Counted from the first letter of the stretch, positions 8,085 to 15,783 are shown. The stretch: 64,000 bases of DNA from Hypericibacter adhaerens (GCF_008728835.1 NZ_CP042582.1:3708217-3772216), one strand, 5' to 3'. The notes: generated by a model not told the origin, from the sequence alone. Numbers and translations are program-made.

Positions 8085-9100
8085 GTAACGACTACGAGAA
8101 CAGCAACAGCAACGACGATGGCGGTCAGATCGTGGCCCTGCCCGGTGGCGGCTTCCGCTATCAGGTTGGCGCGAGATCGTCCGAACAACCGGCGCCCCAG
8201 CAAGCCGCACCGTCCGGCAAATGGGTCGGTGACCTAAACCGCGTTACGGTTCGTGACGGGAAGATGATTCAGGAGACGGTCGCGTCTGTTACCAAGTCCT
8301 CCGATGCACCGACCGAAGGTGACGGCCACTGGCTCGACACTGCCCGCACTACTTCAGGCCGCCCTCTCGGCCGGGGTGAGATCGACGAAAACAGCATCGT
8401 GAAGGTGCCCGGCGCTGGCGAGTTCCAAGTTAAGACCCTCCTCCGCGATGGCACGCTGATCAAAGACCGCGACGGCCGCATCGTCGAAGCGCCCAAGACG
8501 CAGCCCAACGCTTTTGACAAGTTCGACCAACAGCAGCCGAGCGCCCCAAGCGCAGAGGCCGGTGAGGCACTGGACGCTGAAGGCGAGAAGCTGGCGCAGA
8601 CGATCATCGACCAGACCCGCGAAATGGACCGCGTCGCAGCCATTCGTGAAATCATCGACGGCCACGGTTTGAGCCCTGCCACCTTGGAACGCGTGGCCAG
8701 CTCCATGAAGGTCGACCCCGACAAGGCGGCGGGGATGGTTGAGGCCCTCGTCTCAAAATTCAGCGATCAGGCAGCAAAGGCCGTCGCACAGGTGGCGCCG
8801 GTCGAGCTTCAAGACGTAGCTACTTGGGCGCGGACGAACAACCCGAAGGCATTGAAGGCTGCAATGCGGTCCATCGCTGAAGACGACAAAGGCGCCGGGT
8901 TCCGCGCGCTCACTCAGGACTACCTTGCGGATCTGCCCTCAATCGACCCCGGCTTGATCCTCAATGCCGAGATGCCCGAGGGCGTGACCGCTTACGAGCG
9001 CGACGGTCGCGTGATCCTGCGAACGCCTCACGGCGAGGTCGATTGGAAGTCCGCGATCCGGTCGGGCTTTGTCACCGTGTCGCGGCGCGGTCGCCGATGA
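8081..9100 (+). CDS. Hypothetical acidic, partly disordered protein
   Basis: 339 residues without Cys. The N-terminal 180 are rich in Gly, Pro, Gln, Asp and Ser and probably flexible (SNDYENSNSNDDGG at the start, QQQPSAPSAEAGEALDAEGE near 150-170). The last half is predicted helical with repeated Ala/Lys/Asp and ends in a basic tail (SRRGRR). It starts in an ATGA overlap with the gene before and ends in one with the gene after. Size, acidity and place after a terminase-like gene are compatible with a phage scaffold-like or internal protein, but there is no diagnostic motif; function unknown. Confidence 0.6.
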   Translation: MSNDYENSNSNDDGGQIVALPGGGFRYQVGARSSEQPAPQQAAPSGKWVGDLNRVTVRDGKMIQETVASVTKSSDAPTEGDGHWLDTARTTSGRPLGRGEIDENSIVKVPGAGEFQVKTLLRDGTLIKDRDGRIVEAPKTQPNAFDKFDQQQPSAPSAEAGEALDAEGEKLAQTIIDQTREMDRVAAIREIIDGHGLSPATLERVASSMKVDPDKAAGMVEALVSKFSDQAAKAVAQVAPVELQDVATWARTNNPKALKAAMRSIAEDDKGAGFRALTQDYLADLPSIDPGLILNAEMPEGVTAYERDGRVILRTPHGEVDWKSAIRSGFVTVSRRGRR

Positions 9101-9330
9101 TCCCTGCACGGGCTGCCGTTCTCTCCTCTGAGGGTCACCGGATACAGGGTCTACTTGCGGAGTGGCGGAATTACGCGAAGTCGCCGCAGTCCACCGTATT
9201 GTCCAAGGACGCCTTCAGGTACAGCCTGACAGCGGGCTTCATGTTTGGTGATGCGGCGGTCAAGGCCGCCAAAGCTGACTTGCGCAGGTACCAGGATCGC
9301 TGTCACCACAACCGAGCGACACGGCGATGA
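9097..9330 (+). CDS. Small hypothetical protein
   Basis: 77 residues (MIPARAAVLSS to NRATRR), basic, with a helical AAVKAAKADLRRYQDR C-terminal part. The ATG overlaps the stop of the 339-residue gene (ATGA at 9097-9100), and its own stop overlaps the next start. This coupling is the main evidence that it is a gene. No family recognised. Confidence 0.5.
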   Translation: MIPARAAVLSSEGHRIQGLLAEWRNYAKSPQSTVLSKDAFRYSLTAGFMFGDAAVKAAKADLRRYQDRCHHNRATRR

Positions 9331-9596
9331 ACGGCGTCGATCTTGCGAGGTTCACCCAGCGGGCTACCCAGGACTTCGCCTCATTTCAGCGAAAGGCCGG
9401 TGCTGCCCATGAGCGCGCCAAGGACCAACCTGTTGGCGACGCTTACCGCATGACGTTTGTTCCGCCGCGAGCTTGGGGCGCGGTCACGGAACGCATCGAG
9501 GCCACCTATAAGGGACTAAAAGCCGTCTACCTGCGGTTCGCCAATCATGGCCCGATATGGCAACTGCAAGTGCCAGTACGGGGCTTCGACATCTGA
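9327..9596 (+). CDS. Small hypothetical protein ending the coupled block
   Basis: 89 residues, starting in an ATGA overlap at 9327. Amphipathic N-terminal helix (DFASFQRKAGAAHERAK), then FVPPRAWGAVTERIEA and a hydrophobic, aromatic end (PIWQLQVPVRGFDI). No signal peptide. Last of five genes joined by 4-bp overlaps (7162-9596), so it likely belongs to the same functional unit. No family recognised. Confidence 0.5.
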   Translation: MNGVDLARFTQRATQDFASFQRKAGAAHERAKDQPVGDAYRMTFVPPRAWGAVTERIEATYKGLKAVYLRFANHGPIWQLQVPVRGFDI

Positions 9597-9815
9597 CCCG
9601 CCGCGCGCCCCACTTTCTGACCAAACCCTGGACTCGAAAGTAGAACAATCTTGGGCAAGGTAGAGGGTGGGGCGTTTCGGCTCGACACCCATTCCGACAA
9701 ATCTAGAAACGCCGAAAGCAGTAGGAGCAAGAATGACCGATATCCCGCGTGACAAATGGAACCACACAAGCCGGCGACCGTGCCCAGCGCCAGAGCAGAG
9801 CGGTGGGTAGACGTA

Positions 9816-10574
9816 ATGGGCATCCTCGTAAACCCGTTCATGTTCGCCCGCCCATGGATATTTTCGGCGGCCGGTTCGCATTTTGACGGTGCAGCGGCGC
9901 TGAGCAGAACCGGTATCGACGGCGTCGCTGACTCGGCGAAATTTACTCTGTCCGCATGGATCAATCTGACGGGCGGCGACGGACTTCGTCAGGTTCCGTT
10001 CCGCATCGAAGGTAGCGGCGGCCAGCGGCTCACGTTCGAGCGCACTACCGGAAACAAGTACAACATCAGCGCGAGGCACGGCACGACCACTGTTGCAGAT
10101 GTGACCTCGACCGCATCGTTTGTGGCGGGCTCCGGATGGAAGCATATCCTCGCCTCTTGCGATGTGTCGGGAGCAACCGGCGTGTTTCAACTCTATATCC
10201 AGGATGCAGCAGCCGGCACATCTACCGTCTCGGGCTCTCAGATAATCGACTGGACCTCTAACGGTCTTGTGCGCCTGTCATCCGCTACAGGCGCATCCCC
10301 GGCATTTCAAGTCCAGGGCGACATGGCCGAGTTCTTCTTGGACATCAAGAACGCGCTTGACCTGACCGTCGCTGCCAATCGACGCAAATTCATCAGCGCG
10401 AGTGGGCACCCGGTGGATCTTGGCAACCAGGGAGCGCTGCCTTTTGGAACGCAACCGGCGTACTACTTCCACCGCGACGCCAGCGAATCTCCGGCCGCCT
10501 TCATCAACAACCGGGGCTATGGTGGCGCATTTGCTTTGTCGGGGTCTCTTTCCGCATCAGCAACAGACCCCTAG
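9816..10574 (+). CDS. LamG/concanavalin-like lectin-fold protein
   Basis: About 252 residues from the ATG at 9816. The order FTLSAWINL, FRIEG, YNISARHG, GWKHILASCD, FQLYIQD and GDMAEFFLDI follows the strands of LamG/laminin-G jelly-roll domains (compare the AWI and W-H-x4 motifs). The opening MGILVNPFMF is like the start of several phage-encoded LamG or tail-associated proteins. It could bind carbohydrate on a cell surface or virion. No signal peptide. An in-frame ATG at 9756 would add 20 residues but has no clear binding site; a GGTGGG precedes 9816. A 12-bp hairpin lies 34 bp after the stop. Confidence 0.65.
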   Translation: MGILVNPFMFARPWIFSAAGSHFDGAAALSRTGIDGVADSAKFTLSAWINLTGGDGLRQVPFRIEGSGGQRLTFERTTGNKYNISARHGTTTVADVTSTASFVAGSGWKHILASCDVSGATGVFQLYIQDAAAGTSTVSGSQIIDWTSNGLVRLSSATGASPAFQVQGDMAEFFLDIKNALDLTVAANRRKFISASGHPVDLGNQGALPFGTQPAYYFHRDASESPAAFINNRGYGGAFALSGSLSASATDP

Positions 10575-10608
10575 AGTAAAGTCGCCTTGCCGAACACTCA
10601 AATGGAAT

Positions 10609-10639
10609 GGGCTAGTCGGAACACCACTCCGACTAGCCC
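10609..10639 (+). terminator. Strong 12-bp hairpin after the LamG gene
   Basis: GGGCTAGTCGGA (10609-10620) and TCCGACTAGCCC (10628-10639) are perfect inverted repeats around a 7-nt loop. It closes the rightward cluster. There is no T-run after it, so it is either a terminator that needs help from other factors or a stabilising 3' hairpin. Confidence 0.55.
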
Positions 10640-10856
10640 TAGTCCTACTGAGGTAGTGGCGGGGGTCGCTCGGGAAACTAGGTCGGCCCTTCCCCTCTTC
10701 TCAACGAGAGGGACAACGATCATGGCCCGCTGCAACATGGGCTTCTAGCGAGAATGGCTTCTCTCGACGCATCGGATACCCCATTATGCGCTAACAAACC
10801 GAATCTGTTGTTTTCGCAAGCCGCCCCTAGCCGCGCGAAGCAAGTGACCAGCCCCA
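10640..10856. other. Gap without a convincing gene
   Basis: Between the hairpin and a convergent membrane-protein gene. A GAGAGGG followed by ATG at 10722 opens an eight-codon frame only. Nothing else was seen. Confidence 0.3.
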
Positions 10857-11342
10857 CTACTGCTGACGCGCAGCGGTCTTCGCCTTCTGGCGGTTCATCC
10901 CTCTAGTCAGCATGAACATGCCCACCCCCCACATACCTACTGTCGGCAGAATCAACGCCGCAAGGGAGAACCGTTTATCCCCTAGGCAATAGATAAACCA
11001 CACCCAGCCCCCTAAGCCGACTACAAAGCCGGCTACACCCAACCAGCCCACGTCCGCGATGAAGTCTCTTGCCCACTTGCTAAGGAGCGGTGGGAGAGCT
11101 AGGGCCGCCCCAAGAAGCACCAACACATACTGCTCAGTGGCCAGCCCGGCTCCAATTATCGCGCCAAGAAGTAAGTAGATTAGAGAAACGGCTTGCTTCT
11201 GCGCCCGTTGATCGTCCTCATTCCGCTCGCTCTGTTGAAGCAGGCGCACAATCCATGCAACCGCAGCGTCCAACGCAGGCTTATCTGATTTCGCAAGCAC
11301 ATTGAGCACCAGATTCCTAGTGCTCTCTTGATCTTCCGTCAT
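10857..11342 (-). CDS. Hypothetical membrane protein, four likely TM segments
   Basis: 161 residues. A charged, helical cytoplasmic N-terminal half (about 1-48, with QQSERNEDDQRAQKQ) is followed by hydrophobic segments near 50-66, 70-85, 95-118 and 126-145, then a basic tail (NRQKAKTAARQQ). No enzymatic motif. A G-rich sequence precedes the ATG at 11342. It is divergent from the thermonuclease gene; the shared 69 bp must hold both promoters. Family unknown. Confidence 0.6.
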   Translation of the reverse strand: MTEDQESTRNLVLNVLAKSDKPALDAAVAWIVRLLQQSERNEDDQRAQKQAVSLIYLLLGAIIGAGLATEQYVLVLLGAALALPPLLSKWARDFIADVGWLGVAGFVVGLGGWVWFIYCLGDKRFSLAALILPTVGMWGVGMFMLTRGMNRQKAKTAARQQ

Positions 11343-11411
11343 CTTGTAGCCCCCCGCCCCTTAGCATTGTTCACACTTTCGGAACAGCCGCAGTGGTTGT
11401 ATTATACCACC

Positions 11412-11882
11412 ATGATTCGCGCCGCTTCTACAGCCTTCCTTGCCCTCCTGATGTGCGCCACAGCCTGGGCCGCCGACCTACAAGGGCGCGCCTCAGTGAT
11501 CGACGGGGACACCATCGAGATACACGGCACGAGGATACGGCTATTCGGGATAGATGCCCCGGAAGGTCGCCAACTCTGCAAGGACGCTAGCGGCAAGGAT
11601 TACCGCTGCGGGCAAAAGGCAGCCTTTGCACTGGCCGACCACATCGGCGCCGGCACAGTGTCTTGCGACGCACGCGACATAGACCGCTATGGACGGACGG
11701 TGGCCGTCTGTCATCTGGGCGCCGAGGACTTGAACGCGTGGATGGTCGCGCAAGGCTGGGCCGTTGCCTATCGGCATTACAGCAAGGACTACGTTCAGCA
11801 GGAGGACACGGCCAAGAGCGCCAAGCTTGGCGTGTGGGCCGGCAGCTTTGAGTGGCCGTGGGACTGGCGGCACAACAACTGA
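11412..11882 (+). CDS. Secreted thermonuclease-like (SNase-family) nuclease
   Basis: 156 residues. A signal peptide (MIRAAS, hydrophobic core, cleavage after AWA near residue 21) precedes an SNase-fold domain: VIDGDTI, RIRLFGIDAPE (conserved Arg, Asp and Glu of the active site), then DRYGRTVAVC with the second catalytic Arg. Four Cys residues (QLCKD, YRCGQ, VSCDA, VAVCH) could form disulfides. These proteins cleave DNA or RNA in a calcium-dependent way outside the cytoplasm; on conjugative and integrative elements, SNase-family genes are common cargo. The start at 11412 is chosen because it gives an intact signal peptide; the frame runs further upstream without support. Confidence 0.85.
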   Translation: MIRAASTAFLALLMCATAWAADLQGRASVIDGDTIEIHGTRIRLFGIDAPEGRQLCKDASGKDYRCGQKAAFALADHIGAGTVSCDARDIDRYGRTVAVCHLGAEDLNAWMVAQGWAVAYRHYSKDYVQQEDTAKSAKLGVWAGSFEWPWDWRHNN

Positions 11883-11938
11883 GAGCACTTTACGCGCCTT
11901 TGAGTGGCAACCCTTTTGGGGGCAAAACGGGGGACAAT

Positions 11939-12385
11939 ATGGCACTGATTAAATGCATCGAATGTTCACGCGAGATTTCAGACAAGGCCGCAAGCTGTCC
12001 AGGGTGTGGCGCTCCTGTGTCGGCTCAGATGCCGGCAAGTGTACCGGATTCGGTGCGCTATGACCCAACGACGGATTCGTTCAGCGGCACTATGGGTTTG
12101 ATGGTCAAGTTGGCAATGCGCGCCGTCCAAGATCTGGGTTGGAAGCTGAACCAGGCCAACGAGAATCTCGGGCTTGTCACCTTTGAAACGGGCATGAGCT
12201 GGGGTTCATGGAGCGGCGTTTCATGCTCTCTTACCGTAGAGGAGGTGTCGCCCCACACCTTCAAGGTCGTTGGCACCGGAAAGCAGAATGTCAGGGGCGG
12301 ACAGATACTCGCGCTAGACATCGGTGGAGAGGCAAAGGGTAAGGCTCGCAAGGCAATCGAAAAGATGAAGGAGCTGGCTCACTAA
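11939..12385 (+). CDS. Zinc-ribbon protein of unknown function
   Basis: 148 residues. The N-terminus is a zinc ribbon (IKCIECSREISDKAASCPGCGAPV split here as C-x2-C near 6-9 and C-x2-C near 20-23). The rest is a small beta-rich domain (GLVTFETG, SCSLTVEEV, TFKVVGTGKQN) ending in a basic helix (AKGKARKAIEKMKELAH). It follows the nuclease gene by 56 bp on the same strand. Zinc-ribbon-headed small domains of this type are widespread and poorly characterised. Confidence 0.65.
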   Translation: MALIKCIECSREISDKAASCPGCGAPVSAQMPASVPDSVRYDPTTDSFSGTMGLMVKLAMRAVQDLGWKLNQANENLGLVTFETGMSWGSWSGVSCSLTVEEVSPHTFKVVGTGKQNVRGGQILALDIGGEAKGKARKAIEKMKELAH

Positions 12386-12405
12386 CTTAGCACCCTGGCC
12401 AACCG

Positions 12406-12861
12406 GTGGCTCTACGACACGGCCTTGTAGGTGTTGCGGTCTTCTTCGCAGTGCTGACAGTAATGCGGTCGGTGCTGGGGCCGACCGTGTGCAAGGATGG
12501 CTGGCCCTCCCACTCCATCGGGAAGCAAGGGGCTTGCTCCCATCATGGCGGCGTCGCTCATGGAAAGGGCACGTTGTCTGCCCTTCTCGCCTTGTTGGCT
12601 GGAGGCGGCGTTGGCTATGCCCTCCATATGAGGGCGGAGAACGCAGAGAGCGCCCGACGCGCAGCACAAAGGGCAGAGGCGCAAAGGATCAATCCGCCAT
12701 CGCCACCGAGGCCGGCCACGCGCGCCGGCCCTCTATGCCCCGTCTGCGGTTCTCCGATGGCTGCCCGGCTCGCGAAGAAGGGCCGCCGGAAGGGGCAACA
12801 CTTTTGGGGCTGCACCCGCTACCCAAGGTGCAGAGGCACTAAGCCGATGGGCGGAAGATAG
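12406..12861 (+). CDS. Membrane-anchored protein with DUF3761-like and topoisomerase-type zinc-finger segments
   Basis: About 151 residues from a GTG start. The N-terminal hydrophobic segment is followed by CKDG..S then GACSHHGG, the pattern of small secreted DUF3761 proteins. A second hydrophobic stretch (LSALLALLAGGGVGYAL) and a charged linker precede a C4 zinc finger of the topoisomerase-I C-terminal type (CPVCGSPM ... FWGCTRYPRCRGT). The combination in one short protein is unusual. It is the last gene before the right end of the element. The start is uncertain. Confidence 0.6.
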   Translation: MALRHGLVGVAVFFAVLTVMRSVLGPTVCKDGWPSHSIGKQGACSHHGGVAHGKGTLSALLALLAGGGVGYALHMRAENAESARRAAQRAEAQRINPPSPPRPATRAGPLCPVCGSPMAARLAKKGRRKGQHFWGCTRYPRCRGTKPMGGR

Positions 12862-12879
12862 GCGACTGCCCCTAAATCG

Positions 12880-12922
12880 GCTCCCACAACCGCCTTGACG
12901 GTGCTCCCACAGTGCTCCCACA
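12880..12922. repeat. Three GCTCCCACA repeats, likely integrase arm-type sites
   Basis: Perfect 9-bp direct copies at 12880-12888, 12903-12911 and 12914-12922, spaced 23 and 11 bp, about 60-100 bp inside the tRNA-like attachment fragment. Short direct repeats at this distance and helical spacing are what tyrosine integrases bind with their arm-binding domain; GCTCCCACA-like repeats are familiar to me from P4-type integrase elements. The role is inference. Confidence 0.55.
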
Positions 12923-12980
12923 ATGCCCGCGCCGGCTCAGATTTAACCTTGGTTTCAGTGGGTTGCCTAGTTGGCGGCTG

Positions 12981-13001
12981 CAAATCCTAGTCCCCCAGCC
13001 A
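12981..13001 (+). other. attR: 3' end of a tRNA-Gln gene
   Basis: Reading rightward: CAAAT (T-loop from position C56), CCTAG (3' strand of the T-stem), TCCCCCA (3' acceptor strand), G (discriminator), CCA. A bacterial tRNA-Gln typically begins UGGGG and ends CCCCAGCCA, so the acceptor strand, G73 and CCA all match. The bases left of C56 (GGCTG) do not continue the T-arm, as expected where element DNA joins the tRNA fragment. There is no rest of the tRNA here. The intact gene should be at the far left of the element. Confidence 0.65.
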
Positions 13002-13064
13002 ATTCTCCTTCTCGATCCTTCGGCTTACCGGAGCCCTGCCCTCGGCACGGCGTCTCGCCCGCGC

Positions 13065-13949
13065 TCAGCGCTCGACGGACAGGGTCCCGCCGAGAGGGTC
13101 CGGCCCGATCACCCCCTCCTCCGCCAGATGAATGAGATGGGCCGCGACCGATTGCGCGGCCGCCGGGTGAAGATGGCGGGGCACGTCCCGGTAGAGCGTC
13201 TCGACGATGTCGGTCATCCGGGTCCGGCCCGCGCGCAGGCAGTCCAGGATCGCCGCTTCGCGCTGCCGGCGATGCTCCAGAAGCGCCGCGACATAGGCCT
13301 GCGGCTCATCGATCGGAGCGCCATGGGTCGGGTAGTAGCGCCGGTCCGATCGCTCCGTCAGGCGCCGCAGATTCTGCAGATAGGCCCCCATATGGCCGTT
13401 CGGCGGCGCGATCACGGTGGTCGACCAGCCCATCACGTGATCGCCGGTGAAGAGTGCCTGCTCCTCGGCCAGCGCGAAGCAGAGATGGTTCGAGAGATGG
13501 CCGGGCGTATGCAGAACCTCGATGCGCCAATCCGGTCCGGCCAGGCTGTCGCCTTCGGCGAGACGATGATCGGGCGCGAACGCCATGTCGGCGCCGGCTT
13601 CGACCGGCTGCGATTCGTCCGCGGGATGCGGCCCGAACCCGTAGGTCGGCGCCTCGACGCGATCCTGGAACGCGCGGGCGCCGCCGCAGTGATCTTCATG
13701 GGTATGGGTGATCAGGATGTGGCTCACCCGCTCGCCCTCGAGACAGGAGAGCAGCGCCGAGCGATGCTCGGCGAGGTCGGGTCCCGGGTCGATGACCACG
13801 ACGTCGCCCTGGCCGACGATATAAGTACCGGTTCCGAGGAAGGTGAAGGCCGAGGGATTGCGCGCGGTCACCCGGCGGACCAGCGGCGACAGCCGGTCGG
13901 GCCGGCCATACTCGATCGCCAGGTCGCGGCGGAAGGGAATGTCGATCAT
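13065..13949 (-). CDS. MBL-fold metallo-hydrolase, LACTB2-like
   Basis: 294 residues. The metallo-beta-lactamase signature THTHEDH is at 81-87 (His82, His84, Asp86, His87), with further ligands in LHTPGH (His151), FTGDH (Asp170) and YYPTHG. The C-terminal 70 residues, after the MBL domain, look like the winged-helix tail of LACTB2-type hydrolases (MTDIVETLYRDVP ... AHLIHLAEEG). Members bind two zinc ions and hydrolyse thioesters, glyoxalase-type substrates or RNA; the substrate is not evident here. First host gene right of the element; 101 bp from a divergent M20 gene. Confidence 0.85.
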   Translation of the reverse strand: MIDIPFRRDLAIEYGRPDRLSPLVRRVTARNPSAFTFLGTGTYIVGQGDVVVIDPGPDLAEHRSALLSCLEGERVSHILITHTHEDHCGGARAFQDRVEAPTYGFGPHPADESQPVEAGADMAFAPDHRLAEGDSLAGPDWRIEVLHTPGHLSNHLCFALAEEQALFTGDHVMGWSTTVIAPPNGHMGAYLQNLRRLTERSDRRYYPTHGAPIDEPQAYVAALLEHRRQREAAILDCLRAGRTRMTDIVETLYRDVPRHLHPAAAQSVAAHLIHLAEEGVIGPDPLGGTLSVER

Positions 13950-14050
13950 GGATCAATCCCGATGGCGGGCGCCGAGGGTTGCCAGGAGCGCGGAAGCGTC
14001 GCAGAGTTTGTGCCCCGGACGCCAACGAAATCGCAGCGGGGGAGCCGAGC

Positions 14051-15172
14051 ATGATCGCGGACCAGGATGTGATGGCGGCGGTTGATGCGCGCGCCGGTAC
14101 CGCGCGCGAGGTCCTGCGCTTCGTGCATGCCCATCCCGAGCTCGGCCATGAGGAACATGCGTCCTCGGCGCATCTGGCCCAGACGCTCGCGGGCGGCGGG
14201 TTCAAGGTGGAGCGCGGTGTCGGCGGCATGGAGACGGCCTTCCGCGCGACCTTGACCGGCGCGCGGCCGGGGCGCTCGGTCGGCATCGTCGTGCTCTATG
14301 ACGCCGTGGCCGCCGTGCGTCCGGACGGCCGGATCGAGCCGGTTCATTCCTGCGGGCATGGGCCGATCGCGGGCGGTGCGACCGCCGCGGCGCTGGCGCT
14401 CGCCAGCCTGCGCGACCGCCTCGCGGGCCGTGTCGTGCTGTTCGGCTGCCCGGCCGACGAGATCCATGCGCCCGGCACCGTCGCGCGCGGCGGCGGCAAG
14501 GCGCTCTCGGCCGCGGCCGGGCTCTGGGACGGCATCGACGCCGCGCTCTATGTGCATCCCGAGTTCATCAACACCGTGTCCCAGGCTTCGCTGTGGATGC
14601 GCCGCGACCAGGTGACCGTCTCGGGCGCGCGCACGCTGCGCCAGGGGGTCGTGACGGTGCCGATGGCCGCCTGGCGCAATCTCTGCGCGGCGCTCGACCA
14701 GGTGGCGCCGGACCGCGTCATCGCCGAGGACGTGCATCTTCACGGCGACATCGAGGAAGGAGCGGGCCTGGTCTTGACCGCGACCTTCCTCCTCTTCGCC
14801 GACGACGAGGCCGGGATCGCCAGGACGGCGCAGCCCCTGCGCGAGGCCCTGCCCGGCGCGCGATGGTCCGAGGGCCGCCTCTATTGCGGGGTGCGGCCCG
14901 ATGCCCAGGTGACGGCGGCGGTCGCGGACGCGTTCAAGGCGGCGGGACGCGACTTCGTGAAGGACCCGCCGCCGCTGCCTTTCGCCACCGATTTCGGCAA
15001 CATCTCGCAGCGCGTGCCGGCAGCGCTCATCGGCGTCGGCCGGCCGGGCGGATGGAAGTTCCACACCGACGAGGGCGCCGCGGAGTTCGCGGGCCCCGAC
15101 GGCGAGGCGGCCGCGCTCGCGGTCGCGCAGATCCTGGCGCTCGCGGCGGCCCGCCTTACCGAGCCGCGCTAG
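14051..15172 (+). CDS. M20-family amidohydrolase/peptidase
   Basis: 373 residues from the ATG at 14051 (GGGGAG about 6 bp upstream). M20D-type landmarks: HPELGHEE near 26-33, HSCGHGPIAGGATAA around 98-112, GCPADE near 138, VHPEF and the C-terminal FHTDEG. The CGH-x-x-x-G arrangement is like the AbgB branch (aminobenzoyl-glutamate utilisation) rather than the CGHDxH of hippurate hydrolases. It probably removes an acyl or aminoacyl group from an N-acyl amino acid in the cytoplasm using two metal ions. Divergent from the MBL gene. The exact substrate is unknown. Confidence 0.8.
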   Translation: MIADQDVMAAVDARAGTAREVLRFVHAHPELGHEEHASSAHLAQTLAGGGFKVERGVGGMETAFRATLTGARPGRSVGIVVLYDAVAAVRPDGRIEPVHSCGHGPIAGGATAAALALASLRDRLAGRVVLFGCPADEIHAPGTVARGGGKALSAAAGLWDGIDAALYVHPEFINTVSQASLWMRRDQVTVSGARTLRQGVVTVPMAAWRNLCAALDQVAPDRVIAEDVHLHGDIEEGAGLVLTATFLLFADDEAGIARTAQPLREALPGARWSEGRLYCGVRPDAQVTAAVADAFKAAGRDFVKDPPPLPFATDFGNISQRVPAALIGVGRPGGWKFHTDEGAAEFAGPDGEAAALAVAQILALAAARLTEPR

Positions 15173-15231
15173 AAGCCGACCGGCGCCCGCTCCCGGGGAG
15201 GCCGTCGCCGTCCTGCCCCCTGTTCGTCCCG

Positions 15232-15783
15232 TCAACGCCCGGGCAGCTCGCCGGGCGGAACGGTGCCGCCGGGCCCGAGGGGCCGCTGCATCATGATCGT
15301 GTCGGTCCAGCGGCCGAACTTGAACCCGACGCTCGGCAGCAGGCCCACCTGGCGGAAGTCGCAGGCCTCGTGCAGCTGGATCGAGGGACGGTTGGCGCCG
15401 TCGATATAGGCGATCATCTGCCGGTAGCCGGCCCCCGCGCAGGCCGCGATCAGGGCCGGGAGGAGGCGCCGCCCGACCCCCGAATGCAGGTGGTCCTTAT
15501 GGACATAGATCGAGTGCTTGACCGCGTAGCGATAGGCCGGCCGCTTGCGGAAAGGGACGGCATAGGCATAGCCCACGACGGTGCCTTCCACCTCCGCGAC
15601 GAGATGCGGCAGCCGGCGTTTCAGCATGTTCTTGCGCCGCCGCTTGATGTCCTCGGGATGCAGGGGCTCGATCTCGAATTCGTCGACCCCGCGCTGAACG
15701 TGGTGGCTGTAGATGTCGATCATCGCCGGCACGTCGGCTTCGGTGGAGGGGCGGACTTCGATGGTCGAGATGCGATCCGACAT
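15232..15783 (-). CDS. GNAT N-acetyltransferase, phosphinothricin-acetyltransferase-like
   Basis: 183 residues starting at 15783, where AGGAAA stands 4 bp upstream. VRPSTEADVPAMIDIYSHHV at the start, YAYAVPFRKRPAYRYAVKHSIYVHKDHLHSGVGRRLL (acetyl-CoA binding at H-x-G-V-G-R-R) and LHEACDFRQVG match the PAT/Bar-like branch of GNATs, which acetylate the amino group of phosphinothricin or methionine-sulfone-type amino acids. Chromosomal homologues are common and usually of unknown natural substrate. It overlaps nothing and is convergent with the M20 gene. A longer frame to 15918 lacks a binding site. Confidence 0.85.
   Translation of the reverse strand: MSDRISTIEVRPSTEADVPAMIDIYSHHVQRGVDEFEIEPLHPEDIKRRRKNMLKRRLPHLVAEVEGTVVGYAYAVPFRKRPAYRYAVKHSIYVHKDHLHSGVGRRLLPALIAACAGAGYRQMIAYIDGANRPSIQLHEACDFRQVGLLPSVGFKFGRWTDTIMMQRPLGPGGTVPPGELPGR

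Larger units (their letters stand above)
1..13001. mobile_element. Right part of an integrated element ending in a tRNA-Gln 3' fragment
   Basis: The stretch has a visibly lower GC content than the DNA to its right and holds mostly unfamiliar, phage- or plasmid-like genes: serine recombinase, ribbon-helix-helix protein, SF2-type helicase, terminase-small-subunit-like protein, LamG-like protein and thermonuclease. Ordinary metabolic genes start abruptly at 13,065. The right boundary is set by a tRNA-Gln-like 3' end at 12,981-13,001 preceded by three GCTCCCACA repeats. The left boundary, the intact tRNA-Gln and the expected tyrosine integrase are not in the window. No capsid, portal, tail or large terminase gene was recognised here, so this is either part of a phage, a satellite-like element or another genomic island. 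The boundary is inferred from sequence; the class of element is uncertain. Confidence 0.7.

Noticed and set aside
12981-13001. A complete tRNA gene
   Set aside because: Only the 3' 21 bp fit; no D-arm, anticodon arm or 5' acceptor strand precedes them.
12912-14054. 380-residue plus-strand frame crossing the element boundary
   Set aside because: Antisense to the MBL hydrolase, crosses the tRNA-Gln fragment, no motif.
14051-15172. M20 enzyme as inactive because CGHD is CGHG
   Set aside because: The local pattern matches the AbgB-type branch of M20D, where the residue after CGH differs, so loss of activity cannot be claimed.
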